From Streptomyces antibioticus (lineage in GTDB: Bacteria; Actinomycetota; Actinomycetes; Streptomycetales; Streptomycetaceae): a DNA stretch of 64,000 bases. The stretch is from assembly GCF_001514065.1 (NCBI RefSeq), contig NZ_KQ948431.1, positions 201,434 to 265,433 of the forward strand, written 5' to 3'. The position numbers and the translations under genes are program-made. Position 1 is the stretch's first letter; every line of letters starts with the position of its first letter. Shown piece by piece: positions 7,877 through 15,284 of this stretch. The notes under the pieces are model-generated. The model was not told the origin of the DNA. It ran no database searches and was given only the letters and a program-made list of their open reading frames with translations.

Positions 7877-9937
7877 ATGACCAAACCTCGACGCCCGTAC
7901 GGCAGACGCAGACACGTCACCGTCGTGTCGCTCCTCCTCCTCGTGCTCTCCGTGGCCCTCGGCCCCACCCCGAGCTCCGCGGCCGCGAGCGACTGGTGGA
8001 ACCCGACCGCACGCCCCGCGCCGGACGCGCAGATCAACGTCACCGGGGAGCCGTTCACCGGTACCAACTCCGCCGGAGAGGTGCGGGGGTTCGTCGACGC
8101 CCACAACCACCTCTTCTCCAACGAGGCCTTCGGCGGCCGGCTCATCTGCGGCAAGGTCTTCTCCCCGCAGGGCGTCGCCGACGCGCTCAAGGACTGTCCG
8201 GAGCACTACCCCGACGGCACCCTCGCGATCTTCGACTACATCACCCACGGCGGGGACGGCCGGCACGACCCGGTCGGCTGGCCGACGTTCAAGGACTGGC
8301 CGGCGTACGACTCGATGACGCACCAGGCCAACTACTACGCCTGGATCGAGCGCGCCTGGCGCGGCGGGCAGCGGGTGCTCGTCAACGACCTCGTCACCAA
8401 CGGCGTGATCTGCTCGGTCTACCCCTTCAAGGACCGCAGTTGTGACGAGATGACCTCGGTCCGGCTCCAGGCCAAGCTGACGTACCAGCTCCAGGACTAC
8501 ATCGACGCGATGTACGGCGGCCCCGGCAAGGGCTGGTTCCGGATCGTCACCGACACCGCCCAGGCCCGGCAGGTGATCAAGGCGGGCAAGCTCGCCGTCA
8601 TCCTCGGCGTCGAGACCTCCGAGCCGTTCGGCTGCAAGCAGATCCTCGACATCCCGCAGTGCAGCAAGGCGGACATCGACAAGGGGCTCGACGAGCTCTA
8701 CGACCTCGGCGTGCGCAGCATGTTCCTGTGCCACAAGCTGGACAACGCGCTGTGCGGCGTCCGCTTCGACGAGGGCGGGCTGGGAACGGCCATCAACGTC
8801 GGGCAGTTCCTGTCCACCGGCACCTTCTGGAAGACCGAGAAGTGCAAGGGCCCCCAGCACGACAACCCCATCGGCACCGCCTCCTCCGCCGCGGAGGCGG
8901 ACCTGCCCGCGGGCACCGAGGTGCCGACGTACGCCGCCGACGCGCAGTGCAACGTCCGCGGCCTCACCGACCTCGGTGAGTACGCCGTGAAGGGCATGAT
9001 GCAGCGCAAGATGATGCTCGAGATCGACCACATGAGCGTCAAGGCCACCGGCCAGGCCCTCGACCTGTTCGAGGCCGCCGACTACCCCGGCGTGCTCTCC
9101 TCGCACAGCTGGATGGACCTCAACTGGACCGAACGCGTCTACTCCCTCGGCGGGTTCGTCGCCCAGTACATGCACGGCTCCGAGGGCTTCGTCGCCGAGG
9201 CCGCCCGCACCGACGCGCTGCGCGAGAAGTACGGCGTCGGCTACGGCTTCGGCACCGACTTCAACGGCGTCGGAGACCACCCGGGCCCGCGCGGCGCGAA
9301 CACCTCCAACCCGGTGAAGTACCCGTTCAAGAGCGTCGACGGCGGCTCCGTCATCGACAAGCAGACGACCGGCTCACGCACCTTCGACTACAACACCGAC
9401 GGCGGCGCCCACGTCGGCATGATCCCCGACTGGATCGAGGACATCCGCCAGGTCGGCGGGCAGGACGTGGTCAACGACCTCTTCCGGGGCGCCGAGTCCT
9501 ACCTCGACACCTGGGGCGCCACCGAGCAGCATCAGGCCGGCGTCAACCTCGCCAAGGGGCGTACCGCGACGGCCAGTTCCTCGGAGTGGAACCCGTTCAC
9601 CAGCTACCAGCCGGGCCGTGCCGTCGACGGCGACGACGGCACCCGCTGGGCCAGCGACTGGAGCGACGATCAGTCGTGGCAGGTGGACCTGGGCGCCACC
9701 CACCTCGTCTCCCGCGTCACGCTCGACTGGGAGCGGGCGTACGGCAAGTCGTACCGGATCGAACTGTCCACCGACGGCACGAACTGGACGACCGCCTGGT
9801 CCACCACCTCCGGCGACGGGGGCCTCGACACGGCGAAGTTCACCGGGACGCCCGCCCGTTACGTCCGGGTCCACGGACTCGGCCGCGGCACCGATTGGGG
9901 ATACTCGCTCTACGAGGTCGGCGTCCACAGCGCCTGA
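7877..9937 (+). CDS. Secreted M19-like amidohydrolase with F5/8 type C domain
   Basis: The protein is 686 residues. A Sec signal peptide (RRPYGRRRH, then a Leu/Val-rich core ending near SSAAA) covers about residues 1-37. The catalytic part is a metal-dependent TIM-barrel hydrolase: H76-x-H78 in FVDAHNHLF, later IDHMSVKA, LSSHSWMDLNW and FGTDFNGVGDHPG. The order HxH, DHMS, SHS, GTDF resembles membrane dipeptidase (peptidase M19), but substrate cannot be read. Residues about 550-686 form a discoidin/F5-8C galactose-binding-like domain that could hold it on a polysaccharide or cell surface. The ATG at 7877 has GAGGGA eight bases upstream and removes nine residues before the signal peptide. Confidence 0.85.
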   Translation: MTKPRRPYGRRRHVTVVSLLLLVLSVALGPTPSSAAASDWWNPTARPAPDAQINVTGEPFTGTNSAGEVRGFVDAHNHLFSNEAFGGRLICGKVFSPQGVADALKDCPEHYPDGTLAIFDYITHGGDGRHDPVGWPTFKDWPAYDSMTHQANYYAWIERAWRGGQRVLVNDLVTNGVICSVYPFKDRSCDEMTSVRLQAKLTYQLQDYIDAMYGGPGKGWFRIVTDTAQARQVIKAGKLAVILGVETSEPFGCKQILDIPQCSKADIDKGLDELYDLGVRSMFLCHKLDNALCGVRFDEGGLGTAINVGQFLSTGTFWKTEKCKGPQHDNPIGTASSAAEADLPAGTEVPTYAADAQCNVRGLTDLGEYAVKGMMQRKMMLEIDHMSVKATGQALDLFEAADYPGVLSSHSWMDLNWTERVYSLGGFVAQYMHGSEGFVAEAARTDALREKYGVGYGFGTDFNGVGDHPGPRGANTSNPVKYPFKSVDGGSVIDKQTTGSRTFDYNTDGGAHVGMIPDWIEDIRQVGGQDVVNDLFRGAESYLDTWGATEQHQAGVNLAKGRTATASSSEWNPFTSYQPGRAVDGDDGTRWASDWSDDQSWQVDLGATHLVSRVTLDWERAYGKSYRIELSTDGTNWTTAWSTTSGDGGLDTAKFTGTPARYVRVHGLGRGTDWGYSLYEVGVHSA

Positions 9938-9994
9938 CAGGACCGCTACGGAGTCGGCGTCACGGCGCCCGACACCACCACGGGGGACGCGCAC

Positions 9995-10588
9995 ATGGCA
10001 CGCATGCCGTCGGCACAACGGCGTCGGCAGCTCACCGAGGCGGCGATCCGGGCGATGGCCCGGGACGGCGTGGCCCGGACCACGACCCGTTCCATCGCCG
10101 CCGAGGCGGGCGTCTCCCTGAGCGTCTTCCACTACTGCTTCGACTCCAAGCAGGAGCTGGTCGAGTCGGTCATCACGACCATCACCGACCACTACGTCGG
10201 CATCGTGCAGGAGGCCCTGAAACCCAGGGCCTCCCTGGAGGAAACCGTCCGGGCCGGCTTCCAGGCGTACTGGGACCATGTGCGCGCCCACCCCGACGAG
10301 CACATGCTGACCTACGAACTCACCCAGTACGCCCTGCGGCAACCGGGGTTCGAGCATCTGGCCCGACGCCAGTACGAGCTCTACGGCGAGCTCTACACCG
10401 GCATCATCGAGCAGCTGTCCACCACCATGGGATTCCGACTGCGCGTGCCGGTCCCGGCGTTGGCCCGCTATCTCGCCGCCATGACGGACGGCCTGACCCT
10501 CAACTACCTGGTCCTCGGTGACGAGGACGCCTGGACGGACATCCTCGACACCGTCACCGCCCATATCGCCGGGCTGGTCTCCGCCTAG
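9995..10588 (+). CDS. TetR/AcrR-family transcriptional regulator
   Basis: A 197-residue repressor-type protein. Residues about 8-55 form the TetR helix-turn-helix (LTEAAIRAMARDGVARTTT, then SIAAEAGVSLSVFHYCF). The rest is an all-helical ligand domain resembling BetI/TetR_C_6 types. It sits 57 bases after the secreted hydrolase on the same strand and converges on the Tat-exported enzyme gene, whose stop is 16 bases away. The ligand and targets are not visible from sequence, and no clear palindrome precedes it. Confidence 0.9.
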   Translation: MARMPSAQRRRQLTEAAIRAMARDGVARTTTRSIAAEAGVSLSVFHYCFDSKQELVESVITTITDHYVGIVQEALKPRASLEETVRAGFQAYWDHVRAHPDEHMLTYELTQYALRQPGFEHLARRQYELYGELYTGIIEQLSTTMGFRLRVPVPALARYLAAMTDGLTLNYLVLGDEDAWTDILDTVTAHIAGLVSA

Positions 10589-10604
10589 ACCCAACGAAGC
10601 ACTA

Positions 10605-11969
10605 CTAGGCGCGCAGCGGATTCGTCCCGGTCGCCGCCAGCAGGTACCAGGCGGTCGCGCCCGTGTGCCGGTACGGGTAGTAGCCGAACCCGAAACCGGT
10701 GTCGAGCGGGCTGCTCGCCGAGACGACACCGGACCCGGCGGCCACGGGCCGGGAGCCCAACGTCTGCCCGTCGCCCAGCAGTTCCTGCGCCCGCTCCATG
10801 GAGGCGATCAGGTTCCGGGCGCGCTTCTCGTCCCCGGCGGCACAGCGGTCGCGCAGGGCGAGAGCCAGGTGGGCCGTGCCCTCGAACCACACGCCGTTGC
10901 GGTCCGGCCTGGGCTGGCCGGAGGCGATCGGCGCGTCCTCGTTCGCCAGCAGACTCGCCGAGCTGAAGGTCACTCCCGCGTACGACTGGCCCGCCGGCAC
11001 CGTGCTGTTGGGGCGGTCGGCCGAGTCCAGGACGGCGAGTTCGCGCGCGGCCCAGTCCAACGAGCGGGAGTGCGCGCGGGAGTTGAGGGCCAGGTGCGTC
11101 CAGGTCTGGGTGTCCTCGGGAATCGGGGACTTGTTGATCGTCACACCGTCGTTGGTGCCGGTGTAGAAGAAGCCGCCGTCCGGCTCCCACATCTTCTCGA
11201 CGAACTCCCTTGCCACCGCTCGCCGTTCCCGCCAGACCCGGTCCCCGGTCAGCCGTGCGAGCTGCCCGAACAGGCCGACCAGGTCGGTGTTGTGCTCGGT
11301 CGAGGTGAAGGGCAGCTTCGCGTCGGCCCCGTCGACCCCGAACTTGAAGCCGCCGAGCGGCTCGTCGGTGCGGCCCACCCGGTCGATCCACTCGCCGATC
11401 CGGACGGCGCCCCTCAGGAACCGGCGCTCCCCGGTGCGGCGGGCGAGCGCGGCCAGGGCGATCCCGGCCCAGGCCATGTCGCCCACCGCCGTACCGGTGA
11501 AGCCGAACTGCCGACCCACGTTGGCCTTGCCGTCCGCCCGGACGAACCCGTCCGGCTGCGGGGAGCCGTCGTAGAAGGTGTACGGGCCCACGTTGTACGC
11601 CTGCCGCAGCCGGCCGTCGTCGTGGTCGGGGTCGTTGGCCTGCGCGTACAGGAGTGCGTCGCCGAGCACCGTGGCCCGGGACGTGCCGTCTCCCGACGGG
11701 CCCGCGAGCAGCGCCAGGATCGTCAGCGCGTTGTCGTAGGTGAACGCCGTGCTGAACAGGCCCGCTTGATCGGTGTAGCTCTGCGCCAGCCGGATCGTGC
11801 CGTGCTCCGGGTAGGCGTCCATGGCGGCGGCGAGGAAGGCCCGCGCGCGACGCCGGGCGGCGGCCGGGCGCTGCGGCGCCGCTCCCGCCGTACCCCCGCC
11901 GGCCGCGGTGAGGACCGCGGCGCCCGCGCCGAGTCCGGTCCCGATGAGTGCGCGACGGCTGAGGGTCAT
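10605..11969 (-). CDS. Tat-exported alpha/alpha-barrel protein, glycoside hydrolase-like
   Basis: A 454-residue protein. The N-terminus MTLSRRALIGTGLGAGAAVL is a twin-arginine signal followed by an Ala/Gly-rich stretch to about residue 40. The mature part repeats helical segments rich in aromatic and acidic residues (AFTYDNALTILALLAG, VGDMAWAGIALAALARRTG, STEHNTDLVGLFGQLARLTG, GVWFEGTAHLALALRD, FGFGYYPYRHTGATAWYLLAA). This is the layout of six-hairpin glycosidases, so a carbohydrate-active function is likely; I do not recognise a specific family. A TAGGAGAC ribosome site precedes the ATG, and a perfect LacI-type operator lies about 30 bases upstream, supporting sugar-induced expression. Confidence 0.8.
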   Translation of the reverse strand: MTLSRRALIGTGLGAGAAVLTAAGGGTAGAAPQRPAAARRRARAFLAAAMDAYPEHGTIRLAQSYTDQAGLFSTAFTYDNALTILALLAGPSGDGTSRATVLGDALLYAQANDPDHDDGRLRQAYNVGPYTFYDGSPQPDGFVRADGKANVGRQFGFTGTAVGDMAWAGIALAALARRTGERRFLRGAVRIGEWIDRVGRTDEPLGGFKFGVDGADAKLPFTSTEHNTDLVGLFGQLARLTGDRVWRERRAVAREFVEKMWEPDGGFFYTGTNDGVTINKSPIPEDTQTWTHLALNSRAHSRSLDWAARELAVLDSADRPNSTVPAGQSYAGVTFSSASLLANEDAPIASGQPRPDRNGVWFEGTAHLALALRDRCAAGDEKRARNLIASMERAQELLGDGQTLGSRPVAAGSGVVSASSPLDTGFGFGYYPYRHTGATAWYLLAATGTNPLRA

Positions 11970-11998
11970 GGGTCTCCTAGAGGGGATGCACGCAAAGG

Positions 11999-12016
11999 TT
12001 TGAGAGCGCTCTCAAA
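11999..12016. promoter_or_regulatory. LacI-family operator palindrome
   Basis: TTTGAGAGCGCTCTCAAA is a perfect 18-base palindrome centred on the CG step typical of LacI/GalR operators. It sits 30-47 bases upstream of the Tat-exported enzyme start, where a bound repressor would block its promoter. No LacI gene is adjacent; the nearest one in the window is the galactan regulator about 13 kb away, whose likely operator differs. Confidence 0.8.
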
Positions 12017-12090
12017 GGCGCGCGCTCATTCTGCTGTCACCTCTCGCTCCGGTCAACGGATGTGCACGGCCGACAAGTTGAGGCACACGA

Positions 12091-12120
12091 AAGCGGCCCC
12101 AGGAAAACCTGGGGCCGCTT
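12091..12120 (-). terminator. Hairpin terminator of gap
   Basis: A perfect 13-base-pair GC-rich stem (AAGCGGCCCCAGG and its complement) closes an AAAA tetraloop. It lies 16 bases beyond the gap stop codon. No long U tract follows, as is usual in Streptomyces. Confidence 0.88.
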
Positions 12121-12135
12121 CGCGAGAAACGTGGA

Positions 12136-13581
12136 TCAGACCGCCGTCGACGGGAACGTCGGGTACTCCACGCCGGAGACGTGCTGCACGACCCGGATCA
12201 CCTGGCAGGAGTAGCCGAACTCGTTGTCGTACCAGAGGTAGAGGATCGCGTTGTCGCCGTCGACCTTCGTCGCGCCGGCGTCGACGATCGACGCGTGGCG
12301 CGAGCCGACGAAGTCCATGGAGACGGCGTCGGGGGCGGTGGTGAAGTCGATCTGGCGCTTGAGCGGCGAGTTCAGCGAGACGTCGCGCAGGTAGCCGAGG
12401 ACCTCCTCGCGGGTGGTCTCGCGGCCCAGCCGCAGGCTGAGGATGGCGATCGACACGTCCGGCACCGGCACGCGGATGGAGCTGCCGGTGATCGGGGCCT
12501 TGAGGTCGGGCAGTGCCTTGGCGACGGCCGAGGCGGCGCCCGTCTCCGTGATCACCATGTTGAGCGGCGCGGAACGGCCCCGGCGGTCGGCCTTGTGGTA
12601 GTTGTCCAGCAGGTTCTGGTCGTTGGTGAACGAGTGGACCGTCTCGACATGGCCGCGCAGCACGCCGTACTCGTCGTCCATCGCCTTCAGCGGCGGCACG
12701 ATCGCGTTGGTGGTGCAGGACGCGCAGGACAGGATCTGCTCGTCCGGCTTCACGGTGTGGTGGTTGACGCCGTGCACGATGTTGGGGACGTCGCCCTTGC
12801 CGGGCGCGGTGAGCACGACCTTGTCGATGCCGGGACGCAGGTGCTGCGAGAGGCCCTCGCGGTCGCGCCACTTGCCGGTGTTGTCGATGAGGATCGCGTT
12901 CTTGATGCCGTACGCCGTGTAGTCGACCTCGGACGGGTCGTTGGCGTAGATCACCTTGATCGCGTTGCCGTTGGCGGTGATCGTGTCGGTCGCCTCGTCG
13001 ACGGTGATCGTGCCCTGGAACTGGCCGTGGATCGAGTCGCGGCGCAGCAGCGAGGCGCGCTTCACGAGGTCCTGGTCGCCGCCGCCGCGGACCACGATGG
13101 CGCGCAGCCGCAGACCGTTGCCGGAGCCGGACTTCTCGATGAGCAGACGGGCGACGAGGCGGCCGATGCGGCCGAAGCCGTACAGGACGACGTCGCGGCC
13201 CTCGCCGCGCTCGATCTTGTTGGCGCCGGTCGCGCCGGCGACGGCCTCGGCGGTGAAGGCCTCGACGGTCAGGCCGCGGTCGTCGGCGCGGTAGGTCGCG
13301 GCGAGCATGCCGATGTCGATCTGGGACGGGCCGAGGTCCAGGGTGGTGAGCGCCTGGAGGAAGGGCAGCGTCTCGGTCACCGACAGCTCCTCGCCGGCGA
13401 TCTGGCGGGCGAAGCGGTGGGTCTTGAGGATGCTGACCACCGACTTGTTCACCAGGGAGCGGCTGTGCAGCAGGACGGTGACGTCCCGCTCGCGGTGCAG
13501 CTTCCCGATGATCGGGATCATCGACTCCGCGATCTCCTCGCGGGTCTTCCAGTTGGTGAACGAGTCCTCGTTGACAGTCAC
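12136..13581 (-). CDS. gap: Glyceraldehyde-3-phosphate dehydrogenase, long N-terminal-extension type
   Basis: About 481 residues. It oxidises glyceraldehyde 3-phosphate to 1,3-bisphosphoglycerate with NAD(P). The NAD-binding loop is VVLYGFGRIGRLVARLL, the catalytic Cys lies in LSCASCTTNAIVP, the catalytic His region is HSFTNDQNLLDNYH, and the C-terminal WYDNEFGYSCQV is diagnostic. About 120 residues precede the usual GAPDH start (NWKTREEIAESMIPIIGKL, then LLHSRSLVNKSVVSILKTH), as in the extended second GAPDH of streptomycetes. I chose GTG 13581 (VTVNEDSF) because homologues I recall begin there; an ATG at 13590 is possible. It is divergent from gnd. Confidence 0.93.
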   Translation of the reverse strand: MTVNEDSFTNWKTREEIAESMIPIIGKLHRERDVTVLLHSRSLVNKSVVSILKTHRFARQIAGEELSVTETLPFLQALTTLDLGPSQIDIGMLAATYRADDRGLTVEAFTAEAVAGATGANKIERGEGRDVVLYGFGRIGRLVARLLIEKSGSGNGLRLRAIVVRGGGDQDLVKRASLLRRDSIHGQFQGTITVDEATDTITANGNAIKVIYANDPSEVDYTAYGIKNAILIDNTGKWRDREGLSQHLRPGIDKVVLTAPGKGDVPNIVHGVNHHTVKPDEQILSCASCTTNAIVPPLKAMDDEYGVLRGHVETVHSFTNDQNLLDNYHKADRRGRSAPLNMVITETGAASAVAKALPDLKAPITGSSIRVPVPDVSIAILSLRLGRETTREEVLGYLRDVSLNSPLKRQIDFTTAPDAVSMDFVGSRHASIVDAGATKVDGDNAILYLWYDNEFGYSCQVIRVVQHVSGVEYPTFPSTAV

Positions 13582-13729
13582 AAGATCCATCTTTCGAGCT
13601 AGGCAGCGCTCATATGTTAACCACATGTTCGTTTGACCCCTTGAACGGGGTGGGGTCTCCCACGCGTACCAGCGGGCACAGGGCCGCGTGCCCCGCCAGA
13701 CCACGCCAGCGATCCAAGGGACGGACCAC

Positions 13730-15169
13730 ATGAACGCAAGCGCATCCATCGGTGTCACCGGACTGGGCGTGATGGGCCGCAACCTGGCGCGGAACTTCGC
13801 CCGCCACGGAGCCACGGTCGCCGTCCACAACCGCTCGGCCGGACGGACCCGCGCGCTGGTCCAGGAGTTCGGGCACGAGGGCGCCTTCGTGGCCGCCGAG
13901 TCGGCCGAGGAGTTCGTCGCCGCGCTCGAACGCCCCCGGAAGCTGATCATCATGGTGCAGGCCGGCCCCGCCACCGACGCGGTCATCGAGGAGTTCGTCC
14001 CGCTCCTCGACGCCGGCGACATCGTCGTCGACGGCGGCAACGCCCACTTCGCCGACACCCGCCGCCGCGAGGCCGCCCTGCGCGAACGCGGCCTGCACTT
14101 CGTCGGCACCGGCATCTCCGGTGGCGAGGAGGGCGCGTTCAACGGCCCGTCCGTGATGGTCGGTGGGTCCACGGAGTCGTACGCCGTACTCGGCCCCCTC
14201 TTCGAGGACATCAGCGCACACGTCGGCGGCGAGCCCTGCGCCGCCCACATCGGAACGGACGGCGCCGGGCACTTCGTGAAGATGGTCCACAACGGCATCG
14301 AGTACGCCGACATGCAGCTCATCGCCGAGGCGTACGACCTGCTGCGCCAGGTCGCCGGGTACACGCCGGCCGAGATCGCGGCCGTCTTCCGCCGGTGGAA
14401 CGCGGGCCGCCTCGGCTCGTACCTGATCGAGATCACCGCCGAGGTCCTCGCCCACACCGACGAGGCCACCGGCGCGCCCTTCGTCGACGTCGTCGCGGAC
14501 GCCGCGGGCCAGAAGGGCACCGGCCGCTGGACGGTCCAGACCGCCCTGGACCTCGCCTCCCCGGTCACCGCGGTGGCCCAGGCGACCTTCGCCCGCGCGG
14601 CCTCCGGGCAGTCCGACCTGCGCGCCGCCTACCGAGGCCTCCCCGGCGGCACCACCCCGCCGCTCAGCCGCACCGAGGCCGAGCGCTTCACCTCCCAGGT
14701 GGAACACGCCCTGTACGCGTCCAAGGTCATCGCCTACGACCAGGGCTGGACGATGATCCAGGACGCGGCCGCGGAGTACGGCTGGAAGATCGACCTCGGC
14801 GCCGTCGCCCGTATCTGGCGCGGCGGCTGCATCATCCGGGCCGCCTTCCTGGACCGCATCCGCGCGGCCTACGCCGCCGACCGGGACCTGGTCAGCCTGC
14901 TCGGCGAGATGGAGTTCGCCATGGAGATCACCGACGCCCAGGTCCCCTGGCGGGAGACGGTGGCCTCCGCGACCCGCCGGGGCATCCCGGTCCCGGCCAT
15001 CTCCGCGGCCCTGGCCCACTACGACACCCTCCGTGCCGAGCGCCTCCCCGCCGCCCTCCTCCAGGCCCAGCGCGACTACTTCGGCGCCCACACCTATGCC
15101 CGCGTGGACCGCCCCGGCACCTTCCACACCCAGTGGGCCGCGCCGGGCCGCCCGGAGACGGCGAACTGA
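13730..15169 (+). CDS. gnd: 6-phosphogluconate dehydrogenase, decarboxylating
   Basis: 479 residues, the long NADP-type length. It converts 6-phosphogluconate to ribulose 5-phosphate with CO2 and NADPH in the oxidative pentose phosphate pathway. Visible motifs are the GVTGLGVMGRNLARN nucleotide-binding loop, the signature GTGISGGEEGA, the catalytic Lys and neighbours in HFVKMVHNGIEYADMQ, the GQKGTGRWT loop and WRGGCIIR near the C-terminus. The ATG at 13730 is preceded by AAGGGACGG; the frame's 14 upstream residues lack family support. It shares an upstream region of about 150 bases with the divergent gap gene. Confidence 0.96.
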   Translation: MNASASIGVTGLGVMGRNLARNFARHGATVAVHNRSAGRTRALVQEFGHEGAFVAAESAEEFVAALERPRKLIIMVQAGPATDAVIEEFVPLLDAGDIVVDGGNAHFADTRRREAALRERGLHFVGTGISGGEEGAFNGPSVMVGGSTESYAVLGPLFEDISAHVGGEPCAAHIGTDGAGHFVKMVHNGIEYADMQLIAEAYDLLRQVAGYTPAEIAAVFRRWNAGRLGSYLIEITAEVLAHTDEATGAPFVDVVADAAGQKGTGRWTVQTALDLASPVTAVAQATFARAASGQSDLRAAYRGLPGGTTPPLSRTEAERFTSQVEHALYASKVIAYDQGWTMIQDAAAEYGWKIDLGAVARIWRGGCIIRAAFLDRIRAAYAADRDLVSLLGEMEFAMEITDAQVPWRETVASATRRGIPVPAISAALAHYDTLRAERLPAALLQAQRDYFGAHTYARVDRPGTFHTQWAAPGRPETAN

Positions 15170-15284
15170 CGACAGCGCTCCCCGGGCAAAGGGAAATGCG
15201 CCGCCGCGCAACCAGCGCAGGCGCAGCGCCCTCCTATCTGCTGAACCACATTGCAGACACAGGACGTTCACAGGGGAGTGCGCC

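Noticed and set aside
7835..9280. A 481-codon minus-strand open frame opposite the secreted hydrolase
   Set aside because: The product is rich in Val, Gly, Asp and Glu with no recognisable motif. The plus strand has a signal peptide and two domains.
13591..14568. Upstream extension of the GAPDH frame to 810 residues
   Set aside because: The added residues run antisense to 6-phosphogluconate dehydrogenase, have no family match, and good starts exist at 13581 or 13590.
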